Assembly: GCA_052180195.1 (NCBI GenBank)
Contig: CP197469.1
Direction: 5' to 3' (one strand)
DNA length: 64,000 nt
From: Gottfriedia sp002574545
GTDB lineage: Bacteria > Bacillota > Bacilli > Bacillales > Bacillaceae_G
Shown in pieces: positions 57,901 to 64,000 of the stretch. Below the pieces are notes generated by a model. That model saw nothing but the letters and a program-made list of their open reading frames with translations, was not told the origin of the DNA and made no database searches. The translations under genes were made by a program, and so were the position numbers. Within the stretch, counting starts at the first letter, position 1. Each line of letters starts with the position of its first letter.

Positions 57901-59097
57901 GAAATTAGTAAAACGCAAGAAGCAGGCATGCCTCTTACTCAAGCGAAAAATAAATTGTTTTATGGCCCGGGTTCATCAAATGCATATTCCTTGAGTGTAG
58001 ACGAGAATGGAAAATTTAGTACAGAAGTTAGTGTGACTGGAATGATTAATCCAATCCAATATGTCGGTGCCGATTATGCAGGAAATACGACATTACCTAA
58101 AATGGTCTATTACATGAAGAAAGGCGCAACTTATATTTATGCAAAACCAAATAAAGAAATAATGGAATATGGTGACAAAATTACCTATACGTTCTACGCA
58201 CATAATTTGCGAAAAGCTAATAAGCTTAACTTCAGATTGGACTATGTAGCAAAATATTTTGATAGTGTTGAATTTAAAAAAGCACAAAGTTTACCAGAAG
58301 GATCAGAACTGACAACTACTGTTACGGGTACAACTAGTAAAGGAACGATAGTGAATATCAATGTACCAGGAGAAGGCATTGCTGGAGATGTGGCTTTGTT
58401 TGATTTAGACATTGATACAAATGCAAATGAATTCCTTAATCCATTTGCACAAATTCTTAATTTTTCAACTGTCCAAGTAAATAGTGAAAGTACAAATAGA
58501 CTATCGATTATTATGGGAACAGTACCGATGTATTCTATTTACTCTACAGCAACAGCTAAACTAAATGGTGTTGGCTTATATAATGCTGCAGGTAAGTTCA
58601 ACAGTACGATTGATTATACGACAATAGGGGCCACTATGAAGGTAAAAGGCACAAATGGTGTCATCTACGACGGGACGATTGAAAAAAATGGAAATGTAAC
58701 ATTTAAAGGACTTCCGGCATCTGTACAAAAATATACAGTAATTATGGATATTCCTGGACATTTTACGACGTATACTCCATTGGAAATCGGACGTACTGAT
58801 TGGGGAATTAATATTGGAGAAGCAAATCCATCCTATCCAACAATTGGAGCGAAGCCAGGCGATATTAATAAGGATAATGTCATAGATGTGATGGATGCGA
58901 TCTACATACAAACATATTGGGGAACAAATAAGCGAAGTGCTGATATTAATTTTGACGGAATTGTAGATGGAAAAGACTTAGCGTTTGTTGAAAACAACTA
59001 CTTAATACAAAATCCGTTTGTTACAGTATCATCAAAGCCAGTTAAGAAGTTTAAAGGAAGTACATTGGAATCTATTAAGAGTGATTTAGGTTTTTAA
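54979..59097 (+). CDS. Giant secreted S8 protease with cohesin-like and dockerin-like modules
   Basis: A ~1372-residue exported subtilase. Signal peptide ends near VVHAQ; an I9-type propeptide follows (~85-190). The S8 domain has Asp (GVIDTGID, ~230), His (DHGTHVSG, ~287) and Ser (SGTSMASPHVAG, ~610), with a PA insert (~455-540) between His and Ser. Fn3-like beta domains follow. Residues ~1050-1180 look cohesin-like (EIMEYGDKITYTFYAHNLRK, VALFDLDIDT). Residues ~1295-1345 show two dockerin/EF-hand-like loops (GDINKDNVIDVMDA, ADINFDGIVDGKDLA). The start is TTG 54979, 9 bases after AAGAAGGGA; an in-frame TTG at 54970 overlaps that site. It is a tandem paralogue of the preceding protease. Confidence 0.9.
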   Translation: MKKNIKTQSLAKAKRTAAVVLSTGLLLGPVANLNYTSVVHAQTNTKAESILAKLTKEQREALQNLDQHQLKTGLQLSRDIDLSSDKDVNVIVELNELPAKTAQIAKAIKGESISLTQANENVEKSQVQFKKDLQSKLKKIKSGKDAYGVKHTYKNTLNGVALTLPANQVKSLLNSKVVKAVYSDYTVHVEPPAQTQTEEAKEQTKVDSIPFLNLDKLHDEGYTGKGVKVGVIDTGIDYNHPDLKHGYKGGYDFVDNDNNPMETTYDDWKKSKKAEYLNGSAYYTDHGTHVSGTIAGRAENNSDYKVIGVAPESDLYVYRVLGPYGSGTTAAILAGIDKAVQDGMDVINLSLGASINDPLYATSIAIDNAVLSGVTAVVAAGNSGDALNTLGSPGAAALALTVGASSVPSKVTSFESQFASGINKVGVTMQLMSKKWTDDFSSMTSKSFDIVNVGLGGPNDYTGKDVNCKIAFIQRGTYALIEKMEYARDHGAAGVIIYNSNPDEGQIPIFLGESNDNIPTFSMTNKDGQAVNNLFSSGVPSVTFGTKSEKELSGDDLASFSSRGPSGTLYDIKPEVTAPGVDVLSTVPSYIANKEDTTDYSSAYLRMSGTSMASPHVAGVAALLLQAHPDYTPGDIKTVLMNTADPLKNPYSVFEVGAGRIDPMQAIHSNTIISVLDKTPYIENGEEKIIPEQTGGLSYGFVPVSSDKDYSKTTKLSFENSSDKDKKYELSVEYNIGAKGSLDANKNGVTVKVPNTITVKKNSTKQLSATLAIPKTAEKGIYEGYITIKEKNNPEESYRIPFGVKATDEGLAYFDVYTKSISTDRVINLFSRKDTDLDFRLNTSMQTLDWVLVDPKTHKDLGLITSVNGSGAAVDTDYTMDSAFYGRYFPFTGDEKNPIGYVSEKAPDGIYDIKMIGTNKDGKQFVKTSKVSIDNNEPTIKFDDTNALPKGDTQIVELAEGQDKVTLSGTLLDPEISKTQEAGMPLTQAKNKLFYGPGSSNAYSLSVDENGKFSTEVSVTGMINPIQYVGADYAGNTTLPKMVYYMKKGATYIYAKPNKEIMEYGDKITYTFYAHNLRKANKLNFRLDYVAKYFDSVEFKKAQSLPEGSELTTTVTGTTSKGTIVNINVPGEGIAGDVALFDLDIDTNANEFLNPFAQILNFSTVQVNSESTNRLSIIMGTVPMYSIYSTATAKLNGVGLYNAAGKFNSTIDYTTIGATMKVKGTNGVIYDGTIEKNGNVTFKGLPASVQKYTVIMDIPGHFTTYTPLEIGRTDWGINIGEANPSYPTIGAKPGDINKDNVIDVMDAIYIQTYWGTNKRSADINFDGIVDGKDLAFVENNYLIQNPFVTVSSKPVKKFKGSTLESIKSDLGF

Positions 59098-59145
59098 TAG
59101 ATTTTCATATCCTATCATCTAAGCAGAATATAGGAAGATTCTAGT

Positions 59146-59197
59146 TCTCCCCATAATAGACAGTTGGAACTTATTGAACTGTTTATTATGGAGGAGA
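59146..59197. repeat. Imperfect 20-bp inverted repeat
   Basis: TCTCCCCATAATAGACAGTT pairs with AACTGTTTATTATGGAGGAGA (about 18 of 20) around an 11-base loop, 50 bases after the second protease. It may act as its terminator, although no real T-run follows. Confidence 0.65.
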
Positions 59198-59282
59198 TTT
59201 GCTTGTCTAATAGAGTAGGAGAATAGAAAGTAACATAAAAAAGGGAAAGAAATTTATACTGTAATTAGTATATTAAAAAAAT

Positions 59283-59327
59283 AAAAAACCTGCATATAGT
59301 GAAGGTCGATAAGGTTTTGTTTTTGTT
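59283..59327. terminator. Hairpin between the protease and the minus-strand gene
   Basis: AAAACCT and AGGTTTT with A- and T-rich flanks on both sides; suitable as terminator for the minus-strand 59365 gene. Confidence 0.55.
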
Positions 59328-59364
59328 TACATTATAGTATAGGGATGTTGTAAGTAAAAAATCA

Positions 59365-59589
59365 TTAGTAAAGTGGTTGTTGACTATGACATGGGGGAAA
59401 TCCATTAATATCTTGAATCATATAGAAATCATACTGTTTTAAAGCGAATTGTGATTGATACATATACTCGTATACGAGAAGCTTCGAACCTGATACACCG
59501 CACAATACTCCTGATGTACCTTGCCCATTAGTAAACGAAACGCCAATTGGCTGGCCAATTAAATATCTAATTTTTTGATGCCAAGGCAT
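59365..59589 (-). CDS. 74-residue protein, possible Sm/SH3-like barrel
   Basis: A 74-residue protein, PWHQKIRYLIGQPIGVSFTNG at the start, then Gly- and Tyr-rich strands (GVLCGVSGSKLLVYEYMYQ). The pattern suggests a small beta barrel like short spore-associated proteins of Bacillus, but no family is certain. The start is ATG 59589, because AAGGGAGTGAT lies ~5 bases upstream; the frame is open for 6 more codons. Confidence 0.65.
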   Translation of the reverse strand: MPWHQKIRYLIGQPIGVSFTNGQGTSGVLCGVSGSKLLVYEYMYQSQFALKQYDFYMIQDINGFPPCHSQQPLY

Positions 59590-59799
59590 TATAATCACTC
59601 CCTTCAAATCATTATATTAATTTGAAAAGGTTGCGGTGCATGTGTAAATTGGATTAAAGGGATTAAGAATTAAAAAATTCAAAATTGATATTTTTTATTG
59701 AAATAGAAATTGCATCAACTCTTAATATAATAAAGTTATGAAACACAAATGTGTAAAGTTGAAATATAGGTTTAAGAAAAATAGTTTAGGAGGAACGAT

Positions 59800-60111
59800 A
59801 TGAATATTGAACAATTAAATCATTTTAGTGAAGTAATAAAAATTGGTTCCTTTAAGCTTGCAGCGCAAAAATTTTCTGTTAGTGAATCTGTCATGAAAGA
59901 ATCGGTGCATAGTCTAGAAAAAGAAATAACTATAAAGCTGATTGAGTGTGATGAAAATTTTAATGTGGTTCCTACATTTGAAGGATTAAAAATTAGTTCA
60001 TTTGTTAAAGAAGTTTTGTTGAAGTTTCATGAATTGGAAGAAGTAGCTAATTTGATTAGAAAAAGTTCTATTGAAAATTGTAATGTAATGTACGACTTAA
60101 GTTTACTGTAA
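59800..60111 (+). CDS. Stand-alone LysR-type HTH domain (truncated regulator)
   Basis: A 103-residue protein consisting only of a LysR-like winged helix (MNIEQLNHFSEVIKIGSFKLAAQKFSVSES, then SLEKEITIKL) and linker helix (~60-90). The ~200-residue effector domain of LysR proteins is missing and its remains are not seen downstream. TAGGAGG precedes the ATG and a terminator follows, so it may be a functional mini-regulator or a relic. It resembles the N-terminus of the full LysR gene 0.5 kb away. Confidence 0.7.
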   Translation: MNIEQLNHFSEVIKIGSFKLAAQKFSVSESVMKESVHSLEKEITIKLIECDENFNVVPTFEGLKISSFVKEVLLKFHELEEVANLIRKSSIENCNVMYDLSLL

Positions 60112-60144
60112 AGGTACTTAGCTAATATAAAACTAATCGTGTTT

Positions 60145-60177
60145 AAAAGCTCTTCATTTTGAAGAGCTTTTTTTATG
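60145..60177 (+). terminator. Terminator after the mini-LysR gene
   Basis: AAAAGCTCTTCA and TGAAGAGCTTTTTTT. Confidence 0.92.
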
Positions 60178-60422
60178 TTACTAATAAGTAGTCGTTGTTA
60201 TCTATTTAATTTTCTTATTCAAAAATATATTTTTAGTATAACTCTAGCAAGCTCTGATTTACTTTATTTTAGAAATCAGAGCTAATTCTTCGTGGAGAAC
60301 ACGTTTCCCATAGAAAGTAGTTAATTATAAAAAAATCAAAATTTATAGTTTTTTTCAAAATTCAAATTAAATCAACCTTCAATATAATGTAAATATCGAC
60401 AGAAAGGGGGACAGTTTAGATT

Positions 60423-60485
60423 TTGTTAAGAAGGATGGGTCTTCTCTTATTATCCTTGTGTATAGATAGAGTATTAACAAACTAA
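60423..60485 (+). other. Possible 20-residue peptide ORF behind a promoter-like sequence
   Basis: In the ~500-base gap 60178-60675, ATCAACCTTCAATATAATG (near 60371) resembles the subtilase upstream sequence. AAAGGGGG (60403-60410) and a TTG-started 20-codon frame (LRRMGLLLLSLCIDRVLTN) follow. The spacing (12 bases) is long. Speculative; no family. Confidence 0.2.
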
Positions 60486-60611
60486 GCTGAACGATTACAA
60501 CTCATAGTTAAACTTACTTTTTATTAATGGGGATTAGTTGTTGAGGTACAAGTGAAGTGCTATTTAATAAGTAGTTCAAATATTTCTAAAAATCATTTTA
60601 GTTGCATTTGC

Positions 60612-60646
60612 AAAAAGACCAAATCACTCAACTATTTGGTCTTTTA
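60612..60646. terminator. Hairpin downstream of the LysR gene
   Basis: AAAAGACCAAAT and ATTTGGTCTTTT; the minus-strand side reads into TTTTT, so it ends the LysR transcript. Confidence 0.85.
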
Positions 60647-60675
60647 GATTATTTTTTTAGTTCAGATAAAAATTG

Positions 60676-61566
60676 CTAATTCTCTATACTAGCCTGAATA
60701 TATTTTATAAAAATTTTTGAAATTTTTGTAAAAGGTTTATTTTTAAGGCAAACGCTCCAAAGTTCGTCACTAATATAAGCAGGAGATTTTAAAGGAATAG
60801 TCTTTATTTTTCCAGTTAAAGTATCAGGATGATTTTTTAATGTTATATTACGGCAAAAAGTAACTCCTAAACCATTCTTTACAGCATCTCTAATACTATC
60901 TGTGTTATTCGAAATAAATTGTACATTCATATTTTTAACAATTTTACGTGTGTGCTCAACAAATTCATTACTATTATAGATGATAAATTTTTCATTAATT
61001 AGATCTTCTGGGGAAATCTCATCAAAATGAAATAATGGAGATTGTTCACCTACGAGAACACAATATTTGGTCGTTGTTAGATGTTTGTAAAGCAAATCTT
61101 TTTCTTCACTTAGTGAACTTTCTTCAGAAAATAAGATCGCAATATCAGGTTGAAGAATTGAGAGGTTATTTAAAATCTGACCAGGATCACATTCATAAAC
61201 ATGAACATCAATATTTGGAAAATCATTTTTGAAATGAATGATTGATTCATTAACTAAATAAACTAACCCTGGAACAGTTGCAATTTTTAGTTGAGTCTGA
61301 GTTTCATTCTTTTGAATTGCAATTTTTTCCTCCATAATCTCATATTCATATAATACTTTTTGTGCCTGATTAATAACTTCAATTCCGGCTTCGGTAGGTA
61401 CTGTCTTCATCTTTAAACGGATGAATAGCTTCAAATTTAATTTCTTTTCTAATTCCTTTAGAGCTTGACTTACAGCAGAAGGTGATATATGTAAGTTTTT
61501 AGCTGCTTTTGTAATCGATTCTTCTTTTGAAATTTCAACTATATATTTTAAATGTTCAATATTCAT
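60676..61566 (-). CDS. LysR-family transcriptional regulator
   Basis: A 296-residue LysR-type regulator. The N-terminal winged helix is EESITKAAKNLHISPSAVSQALKELEKKL (~14-45), followed by a periplasmic-binding-protein-like effector domain (ATVPGLVYLVNESI..., GLGVTFCRNI near residue 230). The start is ATG 61566, because GGAGGTACGAA directly precedes it and MNIEHLKYIVEISKEE is a typical LysR start; the frame is open 42 codons upstream without support. Its target and ligand are unknown. It is convergent with the mini-LysR and divergent from the XRE regulator. Confidence 0.9.
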   Translation of the reverse strand: MNIEHLKYIVEISKEESITKAAKNLHISPSAVSQALKELEKKLNLKLFIRLKMKTVPTEAGIEVINQAQKVLYEYEIMEEKIAIQKNETQTQLKIATVPGLVYLVNESIIHFKNDFPNIDVHVYECDPGQILNNLSILQPDIAILFSEESSLSEEKDLLYKHLTTTKYCVLVGEQSPLFHFDEISPEDLINEKFIIYNSNEFVEHTRKIVKNMNVQFISNNTDSIRDAVKNGLGVTFCRNITLKNHPDTLTGKIKTIPLKSPAYISDELWSVCLKNKPFTKISKIFIKYIQASIEN

Positions 61567-61854
61567 TTCGTACCTCCTATAAGCGTTATCGAAGTATATA
61601 TTGATTATACTGTATGTTTTTAAATAGCTTAAATTATAAGAAATTATTTTTATACTGGTAATATTGACCATTATTTGTATGTAGAATAACACTATTTATT
61701 ATTTAAAAATAATTAATGTTATTAAGCAATCCTTAATGGGTTGTAAACTAAAATGCGTTTTACAGATACTAGTTTAGTAACTAAAATATAGTGTATACAA
61801 CAAGAAGGATTACTAACTTTTAATTTCTGAAATTTTAGAATAAAGGAGAAAAAG

Positions 61855-61884
61855 TTGAAATTGTTGATCTTTTACACTGATTAA
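61855..61884 (+). other. Strong ribosome site with a 9-codon reading frame
   Basis: TAAAGGAGA lies 6-7 bases before TTG, which opens only 9 codons (LKLLIFYTD) before TAA; T10 follows shortly. It lies in the 600-base leader region (61567-62163) of the XRE regulator and could be a leader peptide. Confidence 0.3.
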
Positions 61885-62018
61885 ATTGAGTATTTTTTTT
61901 TTGATAGTATCGGAAAAATAATTAGTCTCAATTAATTAGTTAAATTAGAGTTCGTCAAGTACGAAACAAGGAGAGCCAGTCATTATAGATGAGTTAAATG
62001 AAATAATCTTAACCTTAA

Positions 62019-62090
62019 ATGGCTAGACAGCATCTTAGAACTACAATTTATTTCATTCAAATAAACAATAATTTAGATGCTGTAAGCCAT
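62019..62090 (+). promoter_or_regulatory. Long leader hairpin (anti-terminator candidate)
   Basis: ATGGCT-AG-ACAGCATCT pairs with AGATGCTGT-A-AGCCAT; TTTATTT/AAATAAA forms an inner stem. Its 3' arm shares AGCCAT with the terminator below, so both cannot form at once. Confidence 0.65.
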
Positions 62091-62121
62091 AAATAAAATG
62101 GTTTATGGCATTTTTACTTTT
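62086..62121 (+). terminator. Leader terminator before the XRE regulator
   Basis: A perfect stem GCCATAAA / TTTATGGC followed by ATTTTTACTTTTTT, 43 bases before the start codon. Confidence 0.8.
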
Positions 62122-62163
62122 TTAATTAGAGAGATAAAAAACATTATTATGGTGGGGTGTAAC

Positions 62164-63402
62164 ATGAATGATTTTCTACTTTACGAGTTTAAAAAGCTGA
62201 TGAAGAAAAATAAATGGAATCTTAAAGAGCTAGCAATAAAATCTGATATCCATTATAGCGATATGAGTAGAATATTTAATAATAAAAAGGCACTATCTTT
62301 ACATTATTTGGACGCTATAACTGAGGCGTTTAATCTACCTACAGGAACATTTTATAAAGGATATGTCAATCTATGCTTCAATGAAAGAAATCTATTAGAT
62401 AAAAGAAGAAGTGACGCTTTTATTTATGAATGTGCAAAAAAAGGTTTTAAATCTGAATTAACCTTCATCTTATCAGTCATGATTGAAGAAAAGTCAAAAG
62501 CTAACCGTTCAAAATACTTCCAAAATCTATTCCGTATTGCTGAAAAGCTATTTTTAGAAGGGAAAGAACAAGAATCTTTACCTTTATACGAACTAATTAT
62601 TGAGCATATGCCTAATTCAGCAACCGAAGAAGTAGCTATTAGTTATTTTCGAAAATTTTATATGACGCGTTTAACGAATGAAGGGAGTTTAGTTTTAGTT
62701 CGAATTATCGAGTATATTTCATATATGCCACCAAAATTTCAGGAACTAACAATCCTATGGATTACTGCTACTTACTATATGTTAAAAGATTGGGATGAGG
62801 TCTTACATTATGCAAAAAGGTTAGAAAAAATGGCGAAAATTAAGGAGCATGTAGGGCGTGCATTAATGTATCAAGCATTTGCGTTGACAAGACTAGATGG
62901 CAAATTAGAAGAGGTATTAAATTTAATTGGAAAATATGAAAAAATAAATGCTTATTATGCAGATATTGCAGTAGGGAATCGATATGTCGCTCACATCGAT
63001 TTTGGAAATCTATATGTTGTTGATTCATACTATAAATGGTTACGTGATCGTGATGATTTCTATGTAGGAATTCCAAGAATTTTGGAAAGCTACGTTAAAT
63101 TAGGTAGATTAGAAGAGGCTGAGAAATTTATTGCAAAGTATAATGATCAAATCATTGAACTACGGAACTCTTCTGATTTATTTAAGCAGCATCTTTATTT
63201 GGATTATTGTTATGCGTTCGGTTTGTTAAAATGCGAAACAAATAATATAAACAAAGGATTAGATGAAATATTAAACGTGGCATTAAAGGTAAAAAACTCT
63301 GAAATTCACGAAAGGTTTCAAAAATGTCTTATTGCAATTTGGCATTATCGAGAGTTTTTAAGCAAAGAATTGGAAGAAAAATATATTCGTATTTTAAGTT
63401 GA
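62164..63402 (+). CDS. XRE-type HTH regulator with TPR-like helical repeats
   Basis: A 412-residue protein. The N-terminal Cro/C1-type HTH (residues ~8-58; WNLKELAIKSDIHYSDMSRIFNNKKALS) is followed by ~350 residues of paired helices with TPR character (NLFRIAEKLFLEGKEQESLPLYELI, KLGRLEEAEKFIAKY). The layout recalls peptide-sensing RRNPP regulators (PlcR, NprR, Rgg), but no known signature or signalling peptide gene is certain. The start is ATG 62164 with GTGGGGTG upstream; the open frame to 62098 lies inside the leader terminator. It is near two secreted proteases, a typical target class. Confidence 0.8.
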   Translation: MNDFLLYEFKKLMKKNKWNLKELAIKSDIHYSDMSRIFNNKKALSLHYLDAITEAFNLPTGTFYKGYVNLCFNERNLLDKRRSDAFIYECAKKGFKSELTFILSVMIEEKSKANRSKYFQNLFRIAEKLFLEGKEQESLPLYELIIEHMPNSATEEVAISYFRKFYMTRLTNEGSLVLVRIIEYISYMPPKFQELTILWITATYYMLKDWDEVLHYAKRLEKMAKIKEHVGRALMYQAFALTRLDGKLEEVLNLIGKYEKINAYYADIAVGNRYVAHIDFGNLYVVDSYYKWLRDRDDFYVGIPRILESYVKLGRLEEAEKFIAKYNDQIIELRNSSDLFKQHLYLDYCYAFGLLKCETNNINKGLDEILNVALKVKNSEIHERFQKCLIAIWHYREFLSKELEEKYIRILS

Positions 63403-63419
63403 AAAAATATGTGAATAGG

Positions 63420-63450
63420 CAGGCTCTGGTATTTAAACCAGGGTCTTTTT
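63420..63450 (+). terminator. Terminator after the XRE regulator
   Basis: GGCTCTGGT and ACCAGGGTC followed by TTTTT. Confidence 0.85.
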
Positions 63451-63523
63451 GATTAATTGAAAAGAGGATCATATAGAACTTGCTAAAAATCATAAGAAAT
63501 CCAATAGTAAAATTAAAAAGAGA

Positions 63524-64000
63524 TTGTCAAAAAATTGACTTTTAGCAACACTATTTTTTTGAGCATAAAAAATAAGAAAAACGTTCTCTTGGGAATAGTT
63601 AAGTCACCACAACAAAATGACCGAGAAAGGAACGATTTTTTCTTTTGTATAAACTGTGTAAAATGAACCAACTAACTCTTCCGATTGACATAGAAGTTAT
63701 CATTCCAAAAAAACATCTAGCCCGTTTAATTGACACTGAGGTCGATAAAATGGATCGTAATTTCTTCCTTTTTTCATTTTTTTCATTCAGGTAGAAGCAG
63801 TCCGCCGTATTACAAAAGAATGATGTGAAATAGATGATTAAAATTTCATTATAACTGGAAAAAATAGGGATAAAAGATATGTTTTCCTTCACTAAACGAC
63901 AAGTATGATTCTGAGAAGCGACAAATAGTTAGTTGCTAGTTGGTAAATTAAACGATGAAAGTGATCCAATTTCACGTAATGTAAGGTATTCGTAGGATAA
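63524..64000 (+). mobile_element. Decayed IS1182-type insertion sequence, left part
   Basis: The region starts near TTGTCAAAAAATTGAC, which looks like the terminal region of IS1182-family elements, and contains the broken transposase N-terminus below. It runs off the right edge, so the other end is not visible. Confidence 0.55.
63645..63840 (+). pseudogene. IS1182-family transposase remnant (N-terminus)
   Basis: TTG-TAT-AAA opens LYKLCKMNQLTLPIDIEVII, then PKKHLARLIDTEVDKMD, the usual start of IS1182-type DDE transposases. The frame then slips: a stop at 63792 follows, while another frame reads GRSSPPYYKRMM and stops, matching the next conserved block (GRPAYHPKMML). Several further stops follow. 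Clearly non-functional. Confidence 0.78.

Noticed and set aside
54237..58911. Several minus-strand frames of 60-110 codons opposite the protease genes
   Set aside because: They are shadows of long genes with strong codon structure and lack ribosome sites.

Overview
The window is chromosomal DNA from a low-GC, endospore-forming member of the Bacillaceae. Evidence is the AT-rich Gram-positive gene style (strong Shine-Dalgarno sites, frequent TTG/GTG starts, hairpin plus T-run terminators), the sporulation and germination genes (kapD, yhbH, prkA, a gerKA-KB-KC-like operon), and gene order that follows Bacillus subtilis blocks. The species cannot be fixed by reading alone.

Layout. 1-21.8 kb is a core block matching the B. 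subtilis yut/yum/yui/yuf/yug neighbourhood: SPFH protein end, yutJ, yuzB, dapF, yutM, an NADH dehydrogenase (yumB), a Nudix hydrolase, yuiB, yuiC, a broken SRPBCC gene, yuxO, yufK, pbpD, kapD, an inserted two-component operon with two lipoproteins, yugF, yugI, yuzA, pgi, yugN, the potassium channel yugO and an MgtC-like protein. 21.9-28.9 kb is an rRNA operon (16S-23S-5S, no tRNA in the spacer) followed by 16 tRNA genes in the order I recall for B. subtilis trnD. Two of these tRNAs (fMet and Thr) are preceded by a duplicated 5' fragment plus a related 82-92 bp insert. 29-38.5 kb follows the B. subtilis yhb block (queG, yhbB, trmL, prkA, yhbH). The rRNA operon is thus the junction of two blocks that lie far apart in B. 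subtilis.

38.9-49.5 kb is a mixed membrane and transport region: a small membrane protein, a DUF421 protein, a cupin, an ArsB/NhaD-type transporter behind an attenuator-like leader, a proline/sodium symporter, and a minus-strand gerK-type germinant receptor operon. 49.5-64 kb is accessory: gene remnants and possible tiny membrane peptides, two very large secreted subtilases sharing a promoter-proximal sequence (the second carries cohesin-like and dockerin-like modules), a truncated and a full LysR regulator, an XRE-TPR regulator behind a terminator/anti-terminator-like leader, and a decayed IS1182-type transposase at the right edge.

The most unusual content is repeat structure. Two homologous inserts lie in tRNA genes with covarying stems. 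A ~160 bp MITE-like palindromic element occurs twice, each time placed in a transcription terminator whose hairpin is repeated on both sides, and one stem has a compensatory change between copies. A third case of a terminator hairpin duplicated around intervening DNA lies after the proline symporter gene. No CRISPR array, prophage or complete insertion sequence was seen.
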